64,000 nt of DNA from Taenia hydatigena (taxonomy: Eukaryota; Platyhelminthes; Cestoda; Cyclophyllidea; Taeniidae): contig JADWOT020001805.1 of NCBI GenBank assembly GCA_036345935.2, forward strand, positions 55,355 to 119,354, given 5' to 3'. This document shows, in pieces, positions 23,028 through 32,829 of the stretch. The position numbers and the translations under genes were made by a program. Below the pieces are notes generated by a model, which saw nothing but the letters and a program-made list of their open reading frames with translations, was not told the origin of the DNA and did no database searches. Positions within the stretch are counted from its first letter, which is position 1, and every line of letters starts with the position of its first letter.

Positions 23028-24234
23028 ATGTCAGGTCACCAAAATTCAAAAGAAATGAGCCAAGATCAGGACGCGAAGAAGACAGAAGGTAAGGCAGTAG
23101 GGATTGCAGCCGTGTCTGGCGAGAGAAGTTTAGCGGTTTGTATAAAGGCTTTTCGTAATTTTAAGGGCGCAGAGGAACTGCCAAAGCAGAAAAACGTGAC
23201 TCCAGATGCCCCAAGCAAAAGTTCCAAAGAGGAGATTGACGATGAGAGGAGGTTAATCCAGGCACTCATGACAAACCCGGAAGACGAGAGTAATTTCCTT
23301 GAGGAGATAAAAGTAAATGCATGATTTTTCACTCATCGCACGTCCCTCAACATTGTTGGATGTTTCCTTACCTACAAAATTACGTATTCATATTAGAAGA
23401 TGATCAAGAACAATGACCCGCGACTAACTTATAGCTTCGATAAGAATGTCGTCGACAATTTCCTAATACCTGATCGACCGACGCAGTTAGGATGCCTCAT
23501 GGATTTGTTCTGTACGCAGCTGTGGTATAAAGTTGTGAAAATTTGATGCCCATTTTAAGGAACTCTATGTGCGAGTGCACCGTTCTATTTGTCTGAGATT
23601 ACTTTCCCATTTTTACGTAATTCGTTTGGTTTCTTGCTTTATTTTGTTGCGGAAGGCGAAAAGAAGGCTGATAGTAAATACAAATGTACTGAGTGTGGTG
23701 AAGAGCATGACGACTTGGAAGGAATGCACGAACACCTTCTGTGTCACAGTAATTGCAAGTTCTACTTCTGTGTACAATGCTTCGAGGGTTGCGAAACGCT
23801 CACGGAACTGGTGCGCCACAGAAAGACGCACGGTGGTAAGGTTTGATTGCAATCAGTGTTTCCTGCTCTACCATTAATGCTAATGAATAATACCTTATAC
23901 GTCCCTTTTTACATAAGATGTGTTTGAGCTGCCAGCATCGATTCAGGAATTTTTGAGAAAACTAAGAAGTCCTGAGGGCCTAGAGCCTCCTCAATCCTCT
24001 ATTTCTGAAGAGGTGGAGGGGCGTCCTTATAATAAAAGGCGCAGAATAGAGTATCGCTGCACTGTTTGCGGATCCACTTTTGACCGGTTGGATTTGTTGT
24101 TATCACACACAGAACAACAGCACCCAACTGAACGGGACATCATTGACCGGCTGCGTGTTCGCCTCATGCGTGCTGCACTCAGTCCCTACGCAGATGAGGA
24201 GGAGGAGGAGGATGCCTCAGATCCTACCAAATAA
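23028..24234 (+). CDS. C2H2 zinc-finger protein, four exons, intact
   Basis: Exons 23028-23312, 23397-23511, 23656-23835 and 23918-24234 join in one frame to 298 codons plus stop. Donors are GTAAAT, GTACGC (weak) and GTAAGG; acceptors are TATTAG, GCGGAAG after a long pyrimidine tract, and CATAAG. Residues about 1-95 are charged and lysine-rich. Exon 3 carries two canonical fingers, CTECGEEH... and CVQCFEGC..., both C-x2-C-x12-H-x3-H. Exon 4 carries a third, CTVCGSTF..., with C-x2-C-x12-H-x4-H, after a basic KRRR patch. An acidic EEEEED tail precedes the stop. It is probably a nuclear nucleic-acid-binding protein; the orthologue is not recognised. TTTTAG upstream of the ATG could be a 5' UTR or spliced-leader acceptor. 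This is the best intact gene in the window. Confidence 0.8.
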
Positions 24235-24839
24235 TATCAAAAGGAAAGTGCATTTAGGTGTTAACATGAAAATATATATAACAAATGCTTTTGTACTGGC
24301 CTTTTTAACGACAATTTTGCAATATTTAATGTGATGATGCTTAGAGGAATTGTTGTCGTGTATTGCGATTTGCAGTAGTGACCCATTCGGTTCTTCGGTA
24401 GGTGCAAAGTTTCTTTAATGTTTAGCTAAAAGACACAAAGGGATGATTGAGATGGAGGAAAAGACGTGAAAAGTGGTAAGTGTGGAAGTAGAGAGGTTCG
24501 GCGAGTAGAAAAAAGGTTTGAAAATGGACAATGTATGGAGATCATGCACAATTCTTCAACGTGTCAGCATTTAAAGCAAAGAGACACAGCAAAATTAAGG
24601 AGTCGGTCGCTAAACCCACTGGATTTATATTGAGATAACGCAGGTGCGTTTCTGTGTCACAACCACAGTCTACTCTGGTAGGAATTGTTGCCTTGCATTG
24701 CGATAGACGGTGGCTGTGCATGCATTTATTCGGTAGGAGCGAAGTAACATGAGTACTCAGCTGTAAGCGATAAAGGAATGACTAGGACAGGGGTAAAGTG
24801 ATGAGAAGCCGTAGAAATCAAAAATAGATGGTAGGAATG
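24235..24839. other. 3' flank of zinc-finger gene
   Basis: AT-rich region after the stop. No further gene seen. Confidence 0.4.
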
Positions 24840-25030
24840 GATGACTTCGCATATTGCTGTGGCGCAGCGTGCCTTATTTCTTTTCCTCTTGCTCCTATCT
24901 GTTCCCGAAATGATTCACTTGCCCTCCCATCTAGCTGTTGGACTAAGTAAAATATGGGGGAAATTGACTTGATGAATGGAATTTGAATTTCCTGAGTGGC
25001 ATACTTAAGTTTTCACATACCCATGCTCTC
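24840..25030 (+). repeat. Dispersed repeat, pair with 53630-53780
   Basis: Shares CTCATCTAGC/CCCATCTAGC, AGTAAAATATG, the GACTT-ATG(A/G)A motif and nearby bases with 53630-53780 in the same orientation. Short and diverged. Confidence 0.5.
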
Positions 25031-25541
25031 GGTTACATGCCAAAAAGAAGAATGTTGGAACCAGTTTTGTGATGATTAAGTGCTTCTTTTTCGCGGTACA
25101 CTTCAAGACGTAACACATAGTTATCCCTTGATGTGTGAAACGCACTTGGACTCCTTATTCGACAAAGCTGGATGTGAATAAGGCAGTAAAAAGGGCTGAA
25201 AGAGGATGATTTAGGAGTGGAGGGAAAGGCGGTGGTATATCTAACACACACTTTCTGGTTTTTTGTCTCTACTAGCGCTTTGACGTCTTTGAACGACAGA
25301 GTGGAAGGTTGGTGGATTACAGACAGACGGATAAGGTGGTGGCACAGGTGGCTGATAAGTAGAAGACCGGTTGTGAGTAGATTACAAAGCAGAACGGACA
25401 AAGAACTAGGTAGTGGAAAATACAATGATTGGTAGATGGAGAGAGAATGCAAATGTCCATATTAACTATGGTATAATGAGGTGGCATTTAAGCCAGAACT
25501 GCTATTCTCTTAGCGCAGATTCCAAGTAAAGCATAAAGAGC

Positions 25542-25763
25542 CTAGAATATACCCAGTGGTGTTGCGTTATTAAGCACCAACCAAAGAGTGAGTGACGCCG
25601 CTGCAGTAACGAAGTAGCCAATTTGAAGCGCGGCTTTTGAAGAACGATCCAAAAGAATGCTGAGGATAAGGCATCCACAAATGGTGTAAATAGAGCACAG
25701 AATAGGAAATTCGTCTTTTAGAAGGTAAGCCTTGGTTAAGTATGTTGGAGTAGTTTGCAACAC
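25542..25763 (-). CDS. Possible multi-span membrane protein exon
   Basis: Minus-strand open frame containing two hydrophobic segments, roughly SIYTICGCLILSILL and IGYFVTAAASLTLWLVL, separated by a short basic loop DRSSKAA. This pattern is seen in major facilitator transporters and many other polytopic proteins. No confident splice sites and no neighbouring exons found. It could be a chance hydrophobic frame. Confidence 0.25.
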   Translation of the reverse strand: MLQTTPTYLTKAYLLKDEFPILCSIYTICGCLILSILLDRSSKAALQIGYFVTAAASLTLWLVLNNATPLGIF

Positions 25764-26059
25764 AAAACGCAGTCAAAGGCGGGAAGTTTTTCGAAAACAA
25801 GCGCATCGAGCTTAAAGTGGTCTCACTTTGATGGAAATTTTTTTAAACTGCAGAAGAAAATACCTAATCGCTGTCAATAGGCTCTCCTTTACCCTTCTAC
25901 CAAAACTAAAATGCGGAGCAAATTTAACAAAAAATACCAACCTCTGGGCTCTTTTAGCAAAATATCCAATTACAGTACCACAGCGCTGTGCAGAGACCTT
26001 TGACGATTACCTTTCCTTGTCCCTTCCTCCACCCTTTTTCTGTAAACTTCTCGTCTTCT

Positions 26060-26280
26060 CTTCTTACCCAACTATTCTTTCATTTAATTTAACTGAACAA
26101 GCCTGGCGCCTTTTTAATACCGGATAGCTGCAGTCACCGCATTTTGCCTTCCTGGTACAAGGTAACAAACGGCTTACCTTCAGTAGATCTATAGCAATCC
26201 TTAGGAGCGCGTCCCTGAATTCTTCACTTAATTCATGCCTCGCATTGCTCTTACTGCCTCTAAATACTTAAGAGCAGTTC
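26060..26280 (+). repeat. Dispersed repeat I, copy 2
   Basis: Aligns with the right half of 14030-14460: AACAAGCCTGGCGCC..., then ATGCCTCGCATTGCTCTTACTG. Confidence 0.6.
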
Positions 26281-26539
26281 TTTCAAAAGTAAACAATAGG
26301 AGTAAAATGGCCAAGGATTAAAAACATCGACAAGACAATGCAGTTGATTCGAAGCTTGGCAGTGCTGGTAATCCCTCTCGCTCTCATTCGTCTCTTTTGC
26401 ATGTACAATCACGCAAGAAATTCGCTTCGAGTAGAGAAGAACGAAGACAAGTGATGCCTGCTCTTGCAAAACCACCTTCAACGTAGGTGGTATTGTGCTT
26501 CCCCATAACAATTTGACCTCTAATATCTGCTCTGCCGTT

Positions 26540-27080
26540 GGAAGGGAGTGGATTAGAGTAGTTCACACCGTCATCGCACTAAGCCAGTGAGTCATCTGTG
26601 GTATCTATCTCACATCTGCTGAAGGGCAACGTTGAATTTTCGACGTACTTAAGCAATAAGCTTCATGCAATTTAACAGGACCGACTTAGCTTTTGCCTCC
26701 CAAATAAACGTTGTTCGTATCACGTCAACAAATAACATGCCGCGTTTATTTTTGCCTCCATTAAGTCAGTTAATCTCTGAGTTTTACAAGCGAGGTGTAC
26801 AACTGATGTCACATTTAACCATGACTTCCTTATGAGAGATATTTGCCCGCACCATAGATCTTCCTGCAACATTTCGAAGGTGTTCAAGGGAGGCACTGTT
26901 AGTCAACCACTCGGAGACATGCCGGATTGCCGCAAGTGATCGCACGATCTCACACTCACTGACTCATCCTCGTCCTCATCCAAAACTGTAGGTGATGGCC
27001 GTCTCACCTTAATTCTAAAATATCGTATTCGGGATGGTTCAAATGACTCGGATATAAACTAAATGGGAGCAGACTAGTTT
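26540..27080 (-). repeat. Dispersed repeat F, copy 1
   Basis: The reverse complement aligns with 58820-59400 over about 550 bases, including TAGATCTTCCTGCAACATTTC and GATCGCACGATCTCAC. Diverged by perhaps a quarter. No open frame is conserved, so I read it as an old interspersed element of unknown class. Confidence 0.7.
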
Positions 27081-28430
27081 TTGCTAATACCTAAAAGAAA
27101 ATCGGCTATCAAAAGTGGGTCTTTCTAGCTCGCGCCTACTCAAGAGTATCCATTGAATGCATTGGAATTATACCGCTCACTTTGTTTTATGTTAACTCAT
27201 CTTTGGCTATGTTAACATGGACGCAGTGCCCTTTCCCTTGATCTTTAGACGACTCCTGATGTAAACTACCTCAATGCACATCGCACCTGTCCCCAGATGC
27301 TTACAGAGTAGCTGTAGCAGGCCACCAAACATTCGCTATTGTGAGGACAGCATGCGCTAACGTATGGCCTGAGTAACTTTAATAGTTCTTCGACTACCAA
27401 GCCCTGAAGTATCTCCTTTGTGATGGTTAGACGGGATTCATGCTGCTCAAATAACCTACTATCCGCTAGAGAGGGTTGGAGTTTGTCCTAATGAGCCATC
27501 AGATCACATGTTGCTATTACCACCTAGAGTCAATCATAGTGTTTAAGTACTGAGGCGGTGGACAGTCAAATTGTAGAGGGAAGTTCAAAAGCAATTTGCT
27601 TTGCTGATAAACAAGAGATGATGATCGAAATGTTGCCGCTATGTGGAAGGATCCTATTGGCTCCACCTATAGAGGCATTACTTTTGTCCGCACAGCATGA
27701 ACATTATCCGTCCCCCTTTACAACCTCTGATTTTAAGCTTTTCGATTTGTCTCTAGTTGCAAATAAATGTTAAACTCTTTGGCAAACTTAATTTGGTTTC
27801 TACCTCCAACCCTGTGATACGACTTTCCTGCAGGAATTGAGGAGCAAACTGGGCTGATTGCACTCTCTATTACCCATTCTTTTGCGTACCTTGGTGTACT
27901 CTAGGTTAGTTTAAGCTAGAAACACCTCATTTGCCACTCGGATGATACGTTGAGTGCTAATGTTACAGCGGAACTAGTGCAAGCACTTCAGAAGGCCCTG
28001 CTCTATCCAGTGTGTGCGACTTCGAATGCGGCTGAAAGTCATGATACATTCTCTTTCCCTTCCATCTCTTGCCTTCATCTTTGCTATTGCACTATATGAC
28101 TTGCAATGCTTTGAGCAGACAACGCTTCCACCTCACCGATTTGCAACGATGACGAAAAAAAGGCAGAATTCAGGGCTAGAAAATGCATTATAAATGTAGG
28201 GACTCAGTTAAATGTTACTGGCATGGTGTAGAGTTCTCTTCGTACAGCCAATGTACACAGTCAGCCATCGCGAATTGGTAGGTGCCATAAATTATTCGCT
28301 CCAGCCGTCAACATATATGTGCTTCCATGAAGACATTGATCTGAAACTTGAGTTTTATTCAGCTTGACAACAAAGATGAGGGAATGGGGTAGATTAAGCC
28401 GGCTCTTTGTTGTGTTCTTCGCCTTTCGCT
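27081..28430. other. No gene recognised
   Basis: Only short open frames; nothing supported. Confidence 0.4.
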
Positions 28431-28433
28431 AGA

Positions 28434-28955
28434 CCGCTGATCTCGAATACCGACTGTTTAAGCAGAAGAAAGGGCGATTTATTAGAGTGGGCTGGCGAAT
28501 GCTTATTCAACGTGGTCTTGATACACCTTCCAGAAGCGACTATGCATCGCTGGACGATAGCGATTGATTGAGTTCACATCTCTACTCATTTACAGCTCGA
28601 TTGTGACTTGGGGTCCTGCACCCTAAAAGGCGTTTACTTTGTAGGTAAATAAGGTTGTCGTTGGGGTTCAAACAATGCGCATCTCAACATTTACAACCTC
28701 ACGTACTCAAAAGTGGAGAAACCTATTCCGAAAGATCTGCAACCCGGTGATGGGTCGGCTAAGAAAGGAAGCAAGTGTTGCGGGCGTGCGAAATGTGTTC
28801 CATGCTCAGAGTATGGGTTCGGTCTACCCTTCCAATGGATAGACATTATGGAACAAAGGGCTGTGGTGTTTCTTCTCTCGGCAGAACTTAATTGGATGAC
28901 TTCATCTCTCTTTTTTGCAACTTCGTTTAGTAGGATCCACTTCGGTTGGCACTAA
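28434..28955 (+). other. Two unplaced coding-like stretches
   Basis: After an acceptor-like CGCTAG at about 28433, a frame reads ADLEYRLFKQKKGRFIRVGW, then LDTPSRSDYASLDDSD and a stop. A second stretch, from about 28652 to 28955, reads NIYNLTYSKVEKPIPKDLQP, then several Cys. Both look more protein-like than their surroundings, but I recognise neither and cannot join them. Confidence 0.2.
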
Positions 28956-29182
28956 TTAATAGATGCTTTGGGCAGGAGTGGGACTAAACGATGCAGCCTT
29001 GTACTGCGTGTTGGCAATGAGATTCGTGTCCGAATGAGAGGAAGGTGGTTTAGCACATTTAAGGTGTTGATTATAAGGTATCGATCAAGCGATTTCGTCC
29101 AAGCAAAAGGAAATTCTGAGAAGTGAAGTAACCTGTAAGTGAAAAAAACGTGCAACAAACTGTGCTAAAACTTACTTCTCAC

Positions 29183-29282
29183 CTGTTTGACGAGTTTAGC
29201 CTCGTCGTTGCTTATGCATGTGGTATATCGACCTGCGTCTACTCTCGCCTCCAAAATGGTGGAAGTGAGGCAGTACATTGCT
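29183..29282 (-). CDS. Immunoglobulin-like domain exon
   Basis: 100-nt minus-strand exon with a pyrimidine-rich acceptor (CTTCTTCCAACAG) and a strong donor (CAG followed by GTGAGA). It encodes ILEARVDAGRYTTCISNDEA, matching the second half of an I-set Ig domain where the consensus runs L-x-(I/V)-x-x-A-x-x-x-DAG-x-Y-x-C. An extra T before the cysteine departs slightly from consensus. A minus-strand open frame just upstream (29500-29318), containing NGWHL and FEIF, could be the first half of the same domain, but its splice junction is unclear. The parent could be a muscle giant protein or a cell-adhesion receptor. No intact continuation was found downstream, so this may be a relic. Confidence 0.4.
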
Positions 29283-30129
29283 CTGTTGGAAGAAGTTGAG
29301 GGGGACAAATGATGATTTTAGCAAAATTCCATGTCGCTAACAGAGGGCTTAACTTTTATTTGTCTTCTTAGTGCAGGTCGCATTTGTCTTGCGTGGATAA
29401 ATATCTCAAAGTTGATAGCACAATCGAATAGGTGCCAACCATTGGACCAATGATCGGCTGCAACCTCGTCATCGGAATCGAAATTGGCTTGTGACGTCAA
29501 ACTGTGCCCTTTACCCGACCTAAAAATTTTAACGGTTTAATCTAAACTGTGAAGGAGATGCAAATGAATTACATCCTAATTGTTTGGTTGTGTTTTCCTT
29601 ACCAAAAATAACTAACTGACCCGTGATAGCGGCATGATGTTAACATCTGCTGTAGGTGCCTACCATCCAGCCACAGGCCAATTCAGTGTGCTCTACAGCT
29701 CAAAAACAAGTCGTTGTCAAGTTATTCCCGCATAGAATGCAGAACCTATGCCTTTGTATGCCTCCAACGGTGCGCTCCACGCATTACCATGCCTTGCCAT
29801 CCCACATACTAGCTGCAGTCTTTTTATTTAAGGCGCATCCATCGTGGTATTGAATAAACTGCCTCAATCTGCATTCCAGGATCATCCTGCTCTTACCTCA
29901 TTTTTATAGTCAAACCGATTTCATAAATATGTGTACATCATTGTGAAAAGCAAACGCGGACGGATGTTGAGAACAGGCACGTATTCGCCTAGCGCTGCGG
30001 AGCATTTCAGCAGACAACAGAAATCTAAGTGAAATGAGTGGGTCTTATGACAGCAAAGTCGACATAACTTTAAGTAAAAAAAGTCTTAGAATGAGTCAAA
30101 TGTAAACTATAACAAAGTTTTGGTATTTT

Positions 30130-31300
30130 AGGAACCAGAACTGCAGCTAACACAATATCGCCTCATTGGCGAGGCATTGTTAGGAAGCCCACAGCACTGT
30201 CGCTGAACACTAACCGTCACAAGCCCCTAATGACCAGTAAACCACCTTTATAAATCTGCAAGCGTAATGGCTTTAGGTTTTTCCTTTCTTCCAAGCGTAT
30301 GCAGGTCGTAGCAACTCGTTTACCGAAACGTAATCAGTAGTAATTCACATTGTTCATGGGCACTTAGCAGAAGACTTGTGAAATGCGACCGATGGTGCGC
30401 CTGGTCCATTATGCTCTGTGTAAAAGTGTGGGGGATGCGAATATTTGTCGCAAGTGCTATTGCATTCTGGATCTGTTTTTCGACAAACAATGTGGAAATT
30501 GGGTTAAATTTTTGCCTGCCGAAAGGAGCCTTCATGTCTTAGTTGACGCAGTCGATGCATCCGACTGCCACTTTCTAGTACCCTTTGCAATATTTAGTGC
30601 TGCATTTTGCAATAAGTATTTTATTCTTACCCGCCTTTTCGTCTGCTATCTAGCTCTCTTCCTGGTCTGCAGAGTAGCGTTTATTACTTAACGCATTTTA
30701 AATGGCATTTTGAGGACAGATTGTTTGTCTTTAAACTTTACTGAATGAACCATGGTTAAAAGGATGACGACTACAAGAAAGAAGTGACCGTGAGCCCACT
30801 GACCTGTTTAATTGGACAATGAGAATGGGAGGTGCTAGATGGACGCGAGTGATCCTCGTGGCCAACTTTGGCTTCTGGCAGACGCTGCCCATGTATGTGT
30901 TTCCATCACGAAGCTCATTCCCTCCCGCGCACTGCGTCACACTCTCCTCCAGTAAAATGCATGGTCAAAGAGTCTTATGTGCAAGTTTATTATCGTAGTA
31001 ACTGTATCTAATTTCATACTTGCAAAGTCTTGGATCGTTATACGCTTAAAGGAAGAGTGGGCTAGTTGTCATGCGACAAAGATGCTGTGCGGCACACACT
31101 GTATTTTACTGCAAGGAAACCCAGAGGAAAGTTGTTTGGGTGCTATGCATAATAGGCAAGTTGGAAATGAGAATGTAATTCAAACCAACACACAGTCCTT
31201 GGCCAACCAACAAAGAATACCACAAACCGCACACCACGCTACGTTTGCAGGAATGCCTTTCTCAGTTAGCAAGCTCTGTATGGTCAGTAACAACTCACCT
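30130..31300 (+). repeat. Dispersed repeat E, copy 1
   Basis: Two blocks (about 30150-30360 and 31070-31230) align with the reverse complement of 60690-60895 and 60510-60680. Copy 1 has about 700 extra bases between the blocks. Shared landmarks are the TTAGGTTTTTC motif and the segment read as MHNRQVGNENVIQTN here and MHGRQIGKEGVIQTN there. The 164-codon open frame at 30977-31471 spans this block, but only a short part is alike in the other copy and its stops differ, so I do not call a gene. Confidence 0.65.
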
Positions 31301-31491
31301 CACTACGTCGCTTGGGTCGAACAGAGATGTGCACACTACCTCCATCCTCCTCTTTACAGGTTTTCACTCAAACGAATGTCAAGCCTTCACCATCACTTTG
31401 AAAGATTAGGCACCTCCTATTGTTTTGTTATCGGCCACCGAGGAAAAGACATGGGCACCAAATCATTCTGAATGACGACATTTCTCCACCT

Positions 31492-31493
<2 letters not shown>

Positions 31494-31519
<26 letters not shown>
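31494..31519 (+). repeat. (TCC)n microsatellite
   Basis: About eight to nine perfect CCT/TCC triplets. Confidence 0.95.
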
Positions 31520-31525
<6 letters not shown>

Positions 31526-31930
31526 TGGTGCAGTTCACAGTCACTCGGTTTGGTAGCAGTTTTCAACACTCCTCATCAGATGCGCTAACACTTAAAAACG
31601 TTGCACTTCACAAGAGGCACGGTCTAATCTTAGTCCTCTAAATATGCGCAAATACCACAGCAACCTTAAGAATACGCATACACGCATTTTGAGATAGACG
31701 AGGCTTTAATCCTAGCTCCCTTCAATCTCAAATACTTTTTAAGCCTCACCACACAACTAACGACTTTGCAATTAAATTGGCACTAAAGATTTAACCAAAT
31801 TACGTGCTTGGATACCCAGCCAAACTAATTTATGAAACTGATTTAAATATTATATAAACAATAGGCCTTATATTTATCTTAGCAAGGCAGAAAATTGTTT
31901 AGACTTTTGCTCATTTCATACATCTATTGC

Positions 31931-32112
31931 TGTAATACTTTGTTTAGTTAAACTGTCGGTTCCGGTCAGGATCACAGGGGTGGCCATATTGCTAACCGCA
32001 TAGGCTGGCCTCCGGGCCATGCCAGTAGCTCATTTCCCTATCAGTTGAACATATGTACTCTCCCTTGGTATTTTGCCTTCTAACGCCTTCAAGAAAGCCT
32101 TGGGATCCTATA
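31931..32112 (+). repeat. 5' LTR of TRIM-like element
   Basis: Starts TGTAATACTTTG and ends before TTGGTGGCAGCGG. The end is uncertain by a few bases. Confidence 0.6.
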
Positions 32113-32644
32113 TTGGTGGCAGCGGAAGGCGGACTCGACTCTATAGGGTTTCCACCCCGATCTCTACTGCCTGTGCACGTGCTACGAATGGGAGTATCTC
32201 TAACTTCCCATAGCAGAAGGGCTAAGAACGGCGTCCGTCTTCGGCATTTACCCCATCTCCGTGTTCTACAAGATAACTATTAACGACTGAAGCGACGCCA
32301 GCCGTGGATCACCTGGAAAGATATCAATCCGGAGATTACTCCTAATATACCTGCTTAAGGAGAGTGGTGTGCTAACGTCTCCCTAAGGACATGCTGACGG
32401 CCGGCAGAACCTCTTATTTCGCAACTTGATTCCCAAATTAGACGAAACTCTAAGTCAAATCGAACTGCCGAGAGGGGTCACTGACGTTGGTGTTAAGCAT
32501 CGCCTCAATCACATCGAATGTCGACGACTCGCACAGTCAGCTCGTGGGTGCTTCTGCAGCACTGATTACGTTGTGATGACTGACGCAGGAGATCTACCAA
32601 GGAAAGCGGCAAAGACGACGCTGGAAGGAAGAAAATAGCAACCT

Positions 32645-32829
32645 TAATACTTCGTTTGTGTGGGCTGCCGGTTTCGGTGAGAGGAACAGAGATAGCCATA
32701 TTGCCCTAGCCGCGTACGGTGGCCTCCGGGCCATGCCAGCAACTTCAAGCCCCTCTGTCTGTGGACTACGTATATTCTGTCCTGGTTTATCCTTTTTATG
32801 GCTTCAAGGGAGCCTCAAGACGCTACGTA
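32645..32829 (+). repeat. 3' LTR of TRIM-like element
   Basis: Starts TAATACTTCG after the purine-rich tract and ends near GACGCTACGTA. Confidence 0.6.

Larger units (their letters stand above)
31931..32829 (+). mobile_element. TRIM-like miniature LTR retroelement
   Basis: Two direct repeats of about 180 bases flank about 530 bases with no coding capacity. The repeats share TAATACTT, CCATATTGC and the block GGCCTCCGGGCCATGCCAG. The sequence right after the first repeat, TTGGTGGCAGCGGAAGGC, looks like a tRNA primer-binding site. A purine run (GGAAGGAAGAAAATAG) lies just before the second, like a polypurine tract. Total length near 900 bases and lack of gag/pol fit terminal-repeat retrotransposons in miniature, which are known from taeniid tapeworms. 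LTR similarity is only about 70 percent by eye, so this insertion is old. No clear target-site duplication was seen. Confidence 0.6.

Noticed and set aside
30977..31471. 164-codon plus-strand frame
   Set aside because: Overlaps repeat E. Only a short stretch resembles the copy at 60.5 kb, where the frame is not kept.
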